From Rhizobacter sp. OV335 (GTDB lineage Bacteria > Pseudomonadota > Gammaproteobacteria > Burkholderiales > Burkholderiaceae_C), in the NCBI RefSeq assembly GCF_900142965.1, contig NZ_FRCQ01000043.1, positions 1-42,104 on the forward strand: a stretch of DNA of 42,104 nucleotides. The letters run 5' to 3'. Below the pieces are notes generated by a model, which saw nothing but the letters and a program-made list of their open reading frames with translations, did not search any database and had not been told where the DNA came from. Positions 8,179-16,329 of the stretch are shown piece by piece. The translations under genes were made by a program, and so were the position numbers. How positions within the stretch are numbered: position 1 is the first letter of the stretch; each line of letters begins with the position of its first letter.

Positions 8179-8879
8179 TGGACTACAGCCGGCCCGAACG
8201 GGCCGATCGCCTCGGCGCCGAATACGTCGCCGGCACGCTGCGCGGCCCGGCGCGGCGGCGTTTCGAATCGCTGCTGCCCGGCCACCCGGCGCTGCGCGGC
8301 GCGGTGCAGCGCTGGCAGGACCGGCTGATGCCGCTGACCGTCACGCTCGCGCCGGTGACGCCGCCGGCGCGGGTGTGGCGGCGCATCGAGGCGCGCCTGG
8401 GGCTGCGGCCCGCTGAAGCGCCGTCGCAGGCCTGGTGGGCGCGCCTCGCGTTCTGGCGCGTGCTGAGCGGGGTTGCCACCGCGGCCACGCTGGCGCTGGC
8501 GTTCGTCGTCGCAAGCCCGCCGCCGGCCCAGGCGCCGATCGTCGTCGTGCTGTCGGCCGCCGCACCGGCCGACCAGCCGAATGCGGTGACGCCGGCTCGC
8601 TTCGTCGCGAGCATCAGCGCCGATGGCCGCGCGATGGTGACGCGGCCGCTGACGCCCGTCAGTGTCCAGGCCGACCGCTCGCTCGAGCTGTGGGCGCTGC
8701 CGCCGAGCGGCGCGCCGCGCTCGCTGGGCGTGATCTCGGCCAGCGGGTCGACGGTGGTGCGCCGCGGCCAGGTGCTGCAGGGCACCGCGGCGCTGGCCGT
8801 CACGCTGGAGCCGCCGGGCGGGTCGCCATCGGGCGCGCCGACCGGGCCGGTGCTCTACGTCGGCAAGCTGAGTTCGTAG
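8178..8879 (+). CDS. RskA-type membrane anti-sigma factor
   Basis: The 233-residue protein has an N-terminal anti-sigma segment (RADRLGAEYVAGTLRGPARRRFE), in which LAxEYVLGTL-type sequence is typical of this group. One membrane span follows at about residues 93-112. The periplasmic domain resembles RskA-C (SLELWALPPSGAPRSLGVI, then VTLEPPGGSPSG). It presumably sequesters the sigma factor encoded just upstream, and the ATGA overlap with that gene keeps the two products balanced. I see no zinc-binding HxxxCxxC motif, so this is not a ZAS/ChrR-type anti-sigma. Its last 25 bases overlap the 3' end of the convergent histidine kinase gene. Confidence 0.87.
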   Translation: MDYSRPERADRLGAEYVAGTLRGPARRRFESLLPGHPALRGAVQRWQDRLMPLTVTLAPVTPPARVWRRIEARLGLRPAEAPSQAWWARLAFWRVLSGVATAATLALAFVVASPPPAQAPIVVVLSAAAPADQPNAVTPARFVASISADGRAMVTRPLTPVSVQADRSLELWALPPSGAPRSLGVISASGSTVVRRGQVLQGTAALAVTLEPPGGSPSGAPTGPVLYVGKLSS

Positions 8880-10378
8880 CCGGCGGGCAGCACCACGCTG
8901 AAGGTCGAGCCCACCCCCGGCGCGCTCTCGACCTCGATGCGCCCGCCCATCAGCACGGTCAGCGCGCGCGTGATCGCGAGGCCGATGCCGGTGCCCTGGA
9001 TGCCGCTGCGCTGCTGCGCGAGCCGGTTGAACGGCTCGAACAGCTGCGGCAAATCCTTGGCCGCGATGCCGACACCGTCGTCGATTACCTGCAGCAACAC
9101 CTCGCCGTCGCGGGGTTCGGCGCGCACCCGCACCGTGCCGCCGGCGCGGTTGTACTTGACCGCATTGCTCAGCAGGTTCAGCACCACCTGGCGCAGCCGC
9201 GTCGGGTCGGCACGCACCTGCAGCGCCTGCGCGCCTTCGATCGGCAGCAAGGTGACACCGGCCTCGCCGGCTTGCGGCGCGAGCATGTCGAGGCATTCGC
9301 CGAGCAACGGTCCGAGCGCGACGTTCGCCGATTCGACCGAGAGCTGCCCCGCCTCGATGCGCGTGTGGTCGAGCAGGTCGCCGATCATGCGCAGCAGGTG
9401 CTCGCCCGATTCGCGGATCAGCCCGACGCGCCGCCGCTGCGCCACGCTGAGCGGTTCTTCGTCAAGCTCCAGCAGCTGCGCAAAACCCAGCACCGCGTTC
9501 AGCGGCGTGCGCAGCTCGTGGCTCATGCGCGACAGGAACTCGGTCTTCGCGCGGTTCGCCGCATCGGCCGTCACGGCGGCGGCGCGCGCTTTCTCGAGCT
9601 CGCGGTATTCGGTGACGTCTTCCAGGTAGCCGTGCCACAGGATCGAGCCGTCGGCGGCGCGCCGCGGCGACGACACCGCCTGCATCCAACGCAGGCTGCC
9701 GTCGGGGTGGTGGTAGCGGTACTCGGTGCGCTGCGTCGCCTTGCTGCGCGCCCAGTTCGACACCGCGGCCAGCAGCTCCTCGCGGTCGCTGCGCGCGATG
9801 CGGCGGAACATCTCCATCGCATCGCCCATCAGCTGCTGCGGCGTCAGCCCGAGCACGTCGAGGCAGCGGTCGCTGACGAACGGGATCTCGGCGCGCCCGT
9901 CGGGCCACAGCCGGTACTGGTACAGCACGCCGGGCACGTGCCGCATGATCTGCTGCAGCCGCTCGTCGCGCTCGGCGGCCTCGCCCTGCGCCTGGCGGCG
10001 CACCGTCACGTCGCTCAGCGTGCCGACCATGCGGCGCGGCCGGCCGTCGGGCCACCATTCGACGATGCGCCCGCGCTCGGACAGCCAGCGCCAGCTGCCG
10101 TCCTTGTGGCGCGCGCGGTACTCGCTCTCGTAGGCCGAGATCTCGCCGCGCGCATGGCGCAGGTAGGCCGCGTGGTTCAGCGGCCGGTCGTCGGGGTGGA
10201 TCACGGCGTCCCAGCCGGCCTGGTTCGGCGGCATCTCGCCGACCGCATAGCCGAGCAGCGCGACGCTGCCGTCCATGCCGCTGAGCACGTCGCCCTCCAT
10301 GTCCCAGGCCCACACCGAGGTGCCGGCGCCGACCAGCGCCTCGCGCATCAACCGGTCCTGCTGAAGCTCGGCGGCCAT
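8855..10378 (-). CDS. Soluble PAS-PAS sensor histidine kinase
   Basis: The 507-residue protein has two PAS/PAC units at about residues 10-125 and 135-265 (WRWLSERGRIVEW and LRWMQAVSSPRRA are typical PAC strands). A HisKA domain carries the phospho-accepting His287 in MSHELRTPLN. The HATPase_c domain has the N-box NLLSNAVKYN, G1 DDGVGIA and G2 GTGIGLAI. No membrane span is visible, so it probably senses a cytoplasmic signal such as a redox or small-ligand cue. No response regulator is adjacent, so its partner is elsewhere. It is the last gene of the long minus-strand run and starts 25 bases after the heptosyltransferase stop. Confidence 0.9.
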   Translation of the reverse strand: MAAELQQDRLMREALVGAGTSVWAWDMEGDVLSGMDGSVALLGYAVGEMPPNQAGWDAVIHPDDRPLNHAAYLRHARGEISAYESEYRARHKDGSWRWLSERGRIVEWWPDGRPRRMVGTLSDVTVRRQAQGEAAERDERLQQIMRHVPGVLYQYRLWPDGRAEIPFVSDRCLDVLGLTPQQLMGDAMEMFRRIARSDREELLAAVSNWARSKATQRTEYRYHHPDGSLRWMQAVSSPRRAADGSILWHGYLEDVTEYRELEKARAAAVTADAANRAKTEFLSRMSHELRTPLNAVLGFAQLLELDEEPLSVAQRRRVGLIRESGEHLLRMIGDLLDHTRIEAGQLSVESANVALGPLLGECLDMLAPQAGEAGVTLLPIEGAQALQVRADPTRLRQVVLNLLSNAVKYNRAGGTVRVRAEPRDGEVLLQVIDDGVGIAAKDLPQLFEPFNRLAQQRSGIQGTGIGLAITRALTVLMGGRIEVESAPGVGSTFSVVLPAGYELSLPT

Positions 10379-10403
10379 CGCGGTGCTGCTGTGTGGCCGC
10401 GCG

Positions 10404-11405
10404 TCAGGCGACGCGCAGGCGGTCGGCGAGCGCGGCTTCGACCCGCTGCGCGCTGACGCCGGTCAGGCAGCGGGTGTGGCCGAAGCGGCAGGTGCGGTCG
10501 AAGCAGGGCGCGCAGTCGAGCTGCAGCTCTTCCTTCAGCCAGATCACCTGCGCGCGCGGGTTCAGCGGCGGCGTGTGCTCCGGGCTGGTCGAGCCGAACA
10601 CGGCGACCTGCGGGACGCCGAACGCCGCCGCGACGTGCATCAGCCCGGAATCGTTGCTGACGACGCCGCGGGCGCCGGCGATCAGCGCCATCGCGTCGAT
10701 CAGCGTGGTCTTGCCAGCGAGCACACGGCAGGCGCCGGGCGCGGCGGCGGCGATCTCGTCGCACAGCGCCACCTCCTTGCCTGAGCCGAGCAGCACGATC
10801 GGCAGGCCGTGGGCGGTGTGCAGCGAGCGCGCGAGCTCGGCGTAGTGCAAGGCGGGCCAGCACTTGGCCGGGCCGTACTCGGCGCCCGGCGCGAAGGCCC
10901 AGTACTGCCGTGGGGCGAGGTCGGCTGCGGTGGTCACGCGTTCGAGCGTCGCCGCGTCGAACTGCAGCCGCGGCCGTTCCGTCTCGACGGGGCCACCGGC
11001 GAGCGTGCTGTAGAACGCCACCATCGGCGGCCTTCCGCCCGGGTTCGGCAGCCGCTTGTTCAGCAGCAGCGGCCGGCCTTCGCCCTGGTAGCCGATGCGC
11101 TGCGGGATGCCGGCGAAGAACGGGATCAGCGCCGACTTGATCGAGTTCGGCAGCACGTAGGCGGTGTCGAAGCGGCCGCGCAGCGTGGCCGCGACCCGGC
11201 GCCGCGCCGACCAGTCGAGCCGCCCGTGCGCGAACGGCAGCTCGATCACCTCGCGCACGCCGGCCATCGCCCGGTACACCGGCGCGACCCACGGCAGCGC
11301 CGCGACCGTCACGTCATCACCGCGCGCGGCCAGCCGGCCGACCAGCGGCTGCGACATCACCGCGTCGCCGATCCACTGCGGGGCGATCAGCAAGGCGCGG
11401 TTCAT
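10404..11405 (-). CDS. waaF: ADP-heptose:LPS heptosyltransferase II
   Basis: The 333-residue GT9-family glycosyltransferase transfers L-glycero-D-manno-heptose from ADP-heptose to the first heptose of the lipopolysaccharide inner core, at the cytoplasmic face of the inner membrane. The N-terminal segment PQWIGDAVMSQPL, the donor-binding segment VSNDSGLMHVAAAFGVP and the Cys-rich DCAPCFDRTCRFGHTRCL near the C-terminus are characteristic of WaaF. ATG at 11405 and GTG at 11408 are adjacent possible starts. It lies nine bases after the zinc-finger protein gene. Confidence 0.92.
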   Translation of the reverse strand: MNRALLIAPQWIGDAVMSQPLVGRLAARGDDVTVAALPWVAPVYRAMAGVREVIELPFAHGRLDWSARRRVAATLRGRFDTAYVLPNSIKSALIPFFAGIPQRIGYQGEGRPLLLNKRLPNPGGRPPMVAFYSTLAGGPVETERPRLQFDAATLERVTTAADLAPRQYWAFAPGAEYGPAKCWPALHYAELARSLHTAHGLPIVLLGSGKEVALCDEIAAAAPGACRVLAGKTTLIDAMALIAGARGVVSNDSGLMHVAAAFGVPQVAVFGSTSPEHTPPLNPRAQVIWLKEELQLDCAPCFDRTCRFGHTRCLTGVSAQRVEAALADRLRVA

Positions 11406-11414
11406 CACGACGGG

Positions 11415-11624
11415 TCAGTGCGTGTGGAGTTTCTCGCCCGCCTTCAGGCGATAGACCGTGCCGCAGTACGGGCACTTGCCTTCGCCGGTCGTCGCGACGT
11501 CGATGAACACCTTCGGGTGGGTGCTCCACAGCGTCATCTTCGGGTTCGGGCAGAACACCACGCCGGGGCCTTGCACGTCGTGCGCGGTGACTTCAACCAC
11601 TTCCTGTTGCTTGCTGCTGCTCAT
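11415..11624 (-). CDS. Small CHCC zinc-finger protein
   Basis: The 69-residue protein carries Cys25, His36, Cys51 and Cys54 in the order expected of zf-CHCC, the fold of the NDUFS6 subunit of complex I. In Burkholderiales this small protein is commonly found next to ilvE and waaF. It has no known enzymatic role and probably binds one zinc ion. It begins seven bases after ilvE, suggesting one transcript. Confidence 0.88.
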   Translation of the reverse strand: MSSSKQQEVVEVTAHDVQGPGVVFCPNPKMTLWSTHPKVFIDVATTGEGKCPYCGTVYRLKAGEKLHTH

Positions 11625-11631
11625 GGGGTCC

Positions 11632-12555
11632 TCAGACGGCGGTCAGCCATTCGGCGTATTTCGGGTTGCGGCCGTTCACGATGTCGAAGAACGCGCTCTG
11701 GATCTTCTCGGTGATCGGCCCGCGCGAGCCGCTGCCGAGTTCGATGCGGTCGAGTTCGCGGATCGGCGTCACCTCGGCAGCGGTGCCGGTGAAGAAGGCC
11801 TCGTCGCTGATGTAGACCTCGTCGCGGGTGATGCGCTTCTCGACCAGCTTCAGGCCGAGGTCGTTGCAGATCGCGAAGATCGTGTTGCGGGTGATGCCGT
11901 TCAGCGCACCGGCCGACAGGTCGGGCGTGTAGACCACGCCGTTCTTGATCACGAAGATGTTCTCGCCGGCGCCTTCGCTGACGAAGCCGGAGGCATCGAG
12001 CAGCAGCGCCTCGTCGTAGCCGTCCTCGGTGGCTTCCATGTTGGCGAGGATCGAGTTCGTGTAGTTGCTGACCGCCTTGGCCTGCGTCATCGTGATGTTG
12101 ACGTGGTGGCGGGTGTAGCTGCTGGTCTTCACGCGGATGCCGCGCCGCAGGCCTTCTTCGCCCAGGTAGGCTCCCCAGGACCAGGCGGCGACCATCAGGT
12201 GGATCTTGTTGCCCTTGGGGCTCACGCCCAGCTTCTCGGAACCGATCCAGGTCAGCGGGCGCAGGTAGCAGCTCTCGAGCTGGTTCTCGCGCACCACGGT
12301 GCGCTGCGCGTCCATCACCTCCTGCTGCGAGAACGGGATCTTCATGCGCAGGATCTTCGCGCTGTTGAAGAGCCGCTCGGTGTGCTCGCGCAACCGGAAG
12401 ATCGCCGTGCCGTTCGCCGTCTTGTAGGCGCGCACGCCCTCGAAGGCACCGCACCCGTAGTGCAGCGTGTGGCTGAGCACGTGGATCTTGGCGTCGCGCC
12501 AGTCCACCAGTTGCCCGTCCATCCAGATTTTTCCGTCGCGATCGGCCATCGACAT
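11632..12555 (-). CDS. ilvE: Branched-chain amino acid aminotransferase
   Basis: The 307-residue class-IV PLP aminotransferase performs the last step of Leu, Ile and Val synthesis, and the first step of their breakdown, using glutamate/2-oxoglutarate. The PLP lysine is probably Lys160 in TQAKAVSNYTNS. Other family segments are HYGCGAFEGVRAY, EALLLDASGFVSEGAGENIF and FFTGTAAEVTPI. The ATG at 12555 is backed by AGGAG seven bases upstream; an in-frame ATG two codons later is less well placed. It belongs to the long minus-strand run, 41 bases after the small membrane protein gene. Confidence 0.95.
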   Translation of the reverse strand: MSMADRDGKIWMDGQLVDWRDAKIHVLSHTLHYGCGAFEGVRAYKTANGTAIFRLREHTERLFNSAKILRMKIPFSQQEVMDAQRTVVRENQLESCYLRPLTWIGSEKLGVSPKGNKIHLMVAAWSWGAYLGEEGLRRGIRVKTSSYTRHHVNITMTQAKAVSNYTNSILANMEATEDGYDEALLLDASGFVSEGAGENIFVIKNGVVYTPDLSAGALNGITRNTIFAICNDLGLKLVEKRITRDEVYISDEAFFTGTAAEVTPIRELDRIELGSGSRGPITEKIQSAFFDIVNGRNPKYAEWLTAV

Positions 12556-12596
12556 GGCAGGCTCCTGTGTGGGGAAATGAGGCTGAGCCGGCGATT

Positions 12597-12995
12597 TTAC
12601 GGATGCGGGGGCTCGACCGTGTCGGCCGGCCTCACCAGCGTCCATTTCGCGAGCTTGCCACCCTTGAATTCGAGCGTGACCTCGCTGCCGCCGTCGTCGG
12701 CCCAGGCCCAGGTGTCGCCGTCGGGATCGATCCTGCGGCCGAGGCTGCGCGTCATCGTGACCACCTGCATCATCGTCAGGCCGGCGCTCAGCTTCGAGTT
12801 CAGCATCACGGTGCTGCCGACGTGGCCGACCGGCGCTTCGGCGGCGTTCTTCATCACGCGCAGCGCGCGGCTGAACTGGATCAGCAGCCAGAACACGATC
12901 ACCGACACGGCCATCACGACGCCCTGCCAGCCATAGGCCTTCCACCCTGCCGCCACCGCGATCACCGCGAGGCCCCACCCGACGATTGGATTCAT
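12597..12995 (-). CDS. Small conserved membrane protein, function unknown
   Basis: The 132-residue protein opens with two closely spaced hydrophobic segments (about residues 3-20 and 24-42, the second with VVMAVSVIVFWLLIQFSRAL). A cytoplasmic or periplasmic tail follows with NSKLSAGLTMMQVVTMTRSLG and a C-terminal strand-rich part containing WAWADDGGSEVTLEFKGGKL. I do not recognise a named domain. Similar proteins occur in Burkholderiales as hypothetical proteins. Its start overlaps the stop of the phosphoesterase gene by four bases (ATGA), indicating translational coupling. Confidence 0.75.
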   Translation of the reverse strand: MNPIVGWGLAVIAVAAGWKAYGWQGVVMAVSVIVFWLLIQFSRALRVMKNAAEAPVGHVGSTVMLNSKLSAGLTMMQVVTMTRSLGRRIDPDGDTWAWADDGGSEVTLEFKGGKLAKWTLVRPADTVEPPHP

Positions 12996-13789
12996 GCGCG
13001 CGATGTTACGGGGCCGATCGGGGCGCCGGCCTGTGCAGTTTCCACAACGAAGCCGGTTCGCAGCGCGCCGGCCCAGTCCGGCCGGCCGTGCCGATCGGCC
13101 AGCCGCGCGGCCGGTTCCGCGTCGTAGGGCACGGCGCGCCATTCGACCTGCCAGCCCGCCGGGCGGCGCGTCAGCAGCGCATAGCGGGCGTGCGGCGTGC
13201 CGTTCTCGACGACGTGCGGATGCGGGTGCGCATCGTCGTAGGCCTGCAGGCCGACGCTGCCGGGGTTGACGACGAGGCGGCCATCGGCGAGCCGCAGCCC
13301 GCGCGGCACGTGGGTGTGGCCGCACAGGATCACGCCGTGCGGCACGCCTTGCTGGGCGCCCCCGGCGCGGGCGGTCGCCTCGGCCAGCGTGGCCGGGCGC
13401 ATGCCGCCGGCGTCGACCGATTCGAGGAAGTAGACGAGGTCGTTGTCGGGCGTGCCGTGGCAGCAGAACAGCTCGTCGGTCAGCTGCAGCGTGGCCGGCA
13501 GCGCGGCGAGCCAGGCCCGGTGCTGCGGCAGCAGGCGTTCGGCGGCAAAGGCATCCGAAGCCCCCATCGCCGCGATGTCCGGCGCCAGCGCCTGGCGCTC
13601 ATGGTTGCCGCGGATCGTCGGCAGGCCGAGCGCCATCAGCCGTTCGGCGGTCTCGGTGATCCACAACGGGCCCGACAGGATGTCGCCGAGGTTGACCGTC
13701 AGGTCGGCGCCGGTGGTGGCGACGTCGGCCAGCACCGCGTCGAGCGCGTGCAGGTTGCCGTGGATGTCGGAGAGGGCGGCCAGTCGCAT
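12992..13789 (-). CDS. Calcineurin-like metallophosphoesterase
   Basis: The 265-residue protein has the metal-binding motifs of the metallophosphoesterase superfamily in order: SDIHGN at residues 7-12, NLGD near 34, GNHE near 61, CCHGTPDND near 108 and CGHTHVP near 150. It resembles the YfcE/MJ0936-type phosphodiesterases with a compact single domain. The substrate is unknown. It lies 24 bases after the FeoB-associated gene and overlaps the next gene by four bases, so it is part of the same run. Confidence 0.88.
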   Translation of the reverse strand: MRLAALSDIHGNLHALDAVLADVATTGADLTVNLGDILSGPLWITETAERLMALGLPTIRGNHERQALAPDIAAMGASDAFAAERLLPQHRAWLAALPATLQLTDELFCCHGTPDNDLVYFLESVDAGGMRPATLAEATARAGGAQQGVPHGVILCGHTHVPRGLRLADGRLVVNPGSVGLQAYDDAHPHPHVVENGTPHARYALLTRRPAGWQVEWRAVPYDAEPAARLADRHGRPDWAGALRTGFVVETAQAGAPIGPVTSRA

Positions 13790-13813
13790 GCCGCCATTGG
13801 ACTACGGAACCGC

Positions 13814-14077
13814 TCAGGAACGCCGGTGGATCCGGATCGTCTGCCCCTTGCCGGCCTGCGCCGCGGCCGCGGCCTTCGCCGGCACGTCGCAACCATCGCA
13901 GCCACAGCCGACCGGCACCTGCGCAGCCCGCTGCAGCCGTTGCGCGATCGGTGCCGGCCACGCCGGCCAGCGCGCGAGGCGCCCGGCCACCGTGCGGCGC
14001 AACGCCGATGGCATCAGCGCGTTGACCGCGTAGCCGAAGCAGACGAGGACGATCAATCCGACGATCAGGTCTTGCAT
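13814..14077 (-). CDS. Small FeoB-associated Cys-rich membrane protein
   Basis: The 87-residue protein has one N-terminal membrane span (about residues 3-21), a basic middle part and a C-terminal cluster with Cys58, Cys60 and Cys63 (VGCGCDGCD). It follows feoB by 15 bases. Small Cys-containing proteins often occupy this position in place of FeoC and are annotated FeoB-associated Cys-rich membrane proteins. The placement and the Cys cluster support that assignment; direct interaction is inference. No winged-helix FeoC is present. Confidence 0.7.
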   Translation of the reverse strand: MQDLIVGLIVLVCFGYAVNALMPSALRRTVAGRLARWPAWPAPIAQRLQRAAQVPVGCGCDGCDVPAKAAAAAQAGKGQTIRIHRRS

Positions 14078-14092
14078 GGCGGACCTCTCAGT

Positions 14093-15937
14093 TCAAGCGC
14101 CGAGCCACAAGGTGACGCGGTAGGTGATGAAGGATGCGATGTAGGCGAGCGCGAACAGGTAGCCCGCCATGATCAGCGGATAGCGCCACGAGTTGGTCTC
14201 GCGGCGCACCACCGCGAGCGTCGACATGCACTGCGGCGCGAACACGTACCACGCGAGCAGCGAGTACGCGGTCGCGATCGACCAGCTCTGCGCGATCACC
14301 GGCGCGAGCGAATCGGCCACCTCGCCGGCCGCCGACATCGCGTACACCGTGCCGAGCGCGCCGACCGCCACTTCGCGCGCGGCCAGGCCCGGCACCAGCG
14401 CGATCGAGATCTGCCAGTTGAAGCCGATCGGCGCGAAGATCACTTCGAGCGCCCGGCCCAGGTAGCCCGCCAGGCTGTACTGGATGGCCGGGCCGGTCGC
14501 GCCATCGGGCGGGCCGGGGAAGCTGGACAGGAACCACAGCACCACCGTCAGCGCGAAGATGATCCCGCCGACGCGGCGCAGGAAGATGCGCGCCCGCTCC
14601 CACAGCCCGATCGCGAGGTTGCGGACGTTCGGCAGGCGGTACGGCGGCAGCTCCAGCATCAGCGGCTGGTAGCTGCTCTTCATCCACGAGCGCTTCAGCA
14701 CCCAGGCCACCGCCATCGCCGACACGACGCCGGCCACGTACAGCACGAACAGCGTGACGCCCTGCAGGTTGAACCAGCCGACGCTGCGCTTGGGCACGAA
14801 GGCGCCGATCAGCAGCGCGTAGACCGGCAGCCGTGCCGAGCAGGTCATCAGCGGCGCGACCATGATGGTCGCGAGCCGATCGCGCCAGTTCGGGATCGTG
14901 CGCGTGGCCATGATGCCGGGGATCGCGCAGGCGAAGCTCGACAGCAGCGGGATGAAGGCGCGGCCCGACAGCCCGACCTTGCCCATCACGGTGTCGAGCA
15001 GGAAGGCGGCGCGCGGCAGGTAGCCCGAATCCTCGAGCACCAGGATGAACAGGAACAGGATCAGGATCTGCGGCAGGAACACCAGCACGCTGCCGGCCCC
15101 GGCGATCACGCCGTCGACCAGCAGGCTGCGCAGCGCGCCCTCGGCCATGTGGGCGTTCAGGAATTCGCCGGCCGCGGCCATGCCCTCCTTGATGGCGTCC
15201 ATCGGCACGTTGGCCCACGAGAACACCGCCTGGAACATCAGGAACAGCAGCCCCGCCAGCAGCACCAGTCCCCACACCGGGTGCATCACGACCGCGTCGA
15301 TGCGGTGGTTGAAGCGCTTGAACTGCATCGCGCCGGGCACTGCGACCGCCAGGATGCGGCGCACCTCGCGCTGCAGCTCGGGCAGCGTCGGCGTGTCGGC
15401 GACGGCCGGCGGCGTCGGCCACTCGGCCTGCTTCTCGAGCTGGGCCAGCAGGGCCTCGTGGCCGCGGCTCTGCACCGCGACGGTCTCGACGACCGGCACG
15501 CCGAGTTCGGCCGACAGCTTGGCGACGTCGATCTGCAGCCCGCGCGCGCGGGCGACGTCGGCCATGTTCAGCGACACGATCATCGGCCGGCCGAGCCGGC
15601 GCAGCTCGAGCACCAGGCGCAGGTTCATCGGCAGGTTGGTCGCGTCGACGACGGCCACCAGCGCATCGGGCGCGGCCTCGCCGGCACGCAGGCCCATCAC
15701 CATCTCGCGGGTGATCTCTTCGTCGGGCGTGGCCGGCGTCAGGCTGTAGGCGCCGGGCAGGTCGATCACCGACACCGTGCGGCCGTTGCGCAGTGTCGCG
15801 CTGCCCACCTTGCGTTCGACGGTGACGCCGGCGTAGTTCGCGACCTTCTGGCGCGCGCCGGTCAGCAGGTTGAAGAGGGCCGTCTTGCCGCAGTTCGGGT
15901 TGCCGACCAGGGCAATGCGGAGTGCTTCGGCGCTCAT
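14093..15937 (-). CDS. feoB: Ferrous iron transporter FeoB
   Basis: The 614-residue inner-membrane protein imports Fe2+. Its N-terminal G domain shows G1 GNPNCGKT at residues 12-19, G3 DLPG near 60, the family segment YAGVTVERK and G4 NMAD near 122. The membrane part contains the two Gate repeats, including FACAIPGIMATR and the Cys-containing FAPQCMSTLAVVRRE near the C-terminus. It is shorter than E. coli FeoB (about 770) but normal for short-form members. The start overlaps the feoA stop by four bases (ATGA). A Fur-box-like site lies upstream of feoA. Confidence 0.96.
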   Translation of the reverse strand: MSAEALRIALVGNPNCGKTALFNLLTGARQKVANYAGVTVERKVGSATLRNGRTVSVIDLPGAYSLTPATPDEEITREMVMGLRAGEAAPDALVAVVDATNLPMNLRLVLELRRLGRPMIVSLNMADVARARGLQIDVAKLSAELGVPVVETVAVQSRGHEALLAQLEKQAEWPTPPAVADTPTLPELQREVRRILAVAVPGAMQFKRFNHRIDAVVMHPVWGLVLLAGLLFLMFQAVFSWANVPMDAIKEGMAAAGEFLNAHMAEGALRSLLVDGVIAGAGSVLVFLPQILILFLFILVLEDSGYLPRAAFLLDTVMGKVGLSGRAFIPLLSSFACAIPGIMATRTIPNWRDRLATIMVAPLMTCSARLPVYALLIGAFVPKRSVGWFNLQGVTLFVLYVAGVVSAMAVAWVLKRSWMKSSYQPLMLELPPYRLPNVRNLAIGLWERARIFLRRVGGIIFALTVVLWFLSSFPGPPDGATGPAIQYSLAGYLGRALEVIFAPIGFNWQISIALVPGLAAREVAVGALGTVYAMSAAGEVADSLAPVIAQSWSIATAYSLLAWYVFAPQCMSTLAVVRRETNSWRYPLIMAGYLFALAYIASFITYRVTLWLGA

Positions 15938-16194
15938 GACGGCAACCCTTCGAGCTGGACCTCGACGCACTGCGCCTCGATCTTGCGCAACGCGAAGAAG
16001 GTCTCGCCGATCTGCACCGCGAGCGGCTCGCGCCCGCCCGGGCCGCGGCGCAGCAGCTGCACCGGCTCGCCGGGCAGGAAGCCCAGCTCGCTCAGGCGGT
16101 GCAGCATCTGCGGATCGGGCGAGCCCTCGGCGCGCAAGCCGATGACGGTGCCGCGGGCACCGGCGGGCAGGTCGGAAAGACGGGGAGCGGTCAT
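15934..16194 (-). CDS. feoA: Ferrous iron transport accessory protein FeoA
   Basis: This 86-residue SH3-like protein works with FeoB. It shows RLSDLPAGARGTVIGL, the central HRLSELGFLPGEPVQLLRRGP and the final ETFFALRKIEAQCVEVQ, which follow the FeoA pattern. The ATG at 16194 is chosen because upstream codons run through the predicted Fur-site region. It is the first gene of the feo run and is translationally coupled to feoB. Confidence 0.93.
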   Translation of the reverse strand: MTAPRLSDLPAGARGTVIGLRAEGSPDPQMLHRLSELGFLPGEPVQLLRRGPGGREPLAVQIGETFFALRKIEAQCVEVQLEGLPS

Positions 16195-16234
16195 ACGGGC
16201 GGGAGCAATCACGGCAGGGCGAAAGCCGCCCGAT

Positions 16235-16253
16235 GCAAATGATAATAGCTCTT
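16235..16253 (-). promoter_or_regulatory. Fur-box-like site upstream of feoAB
   Basis: The 19 bases (plus strand GCAAATGATAATAGCTCTT) match the classical Fur consensus GATAATGATAATCATTATC at 12 of 19 positions, with an unbroken ATGATAAT core. It sits 41 bases upstream of feoA in an AT-rich island. Iron-responsive repression by Fur would fit the downstream genes. Confidence 0.5.
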
Positions 16254-16329
16254 GTTTGGCCGCACGGCCGCAGGGGCGCTCCCACCCCAACGTGTCACGG
16301 TGTGACGCTTTGCGCGATGTCAGCCCGGC

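Noticed and set aside
8435-10456. A 673-codon open frame on the plus strand opposite the histidine kinase
   Set aside because: The kinase frame has PAS, H-box and ATPase motifs; the opposite product is Arg/Ala/Gln/His low complexity.
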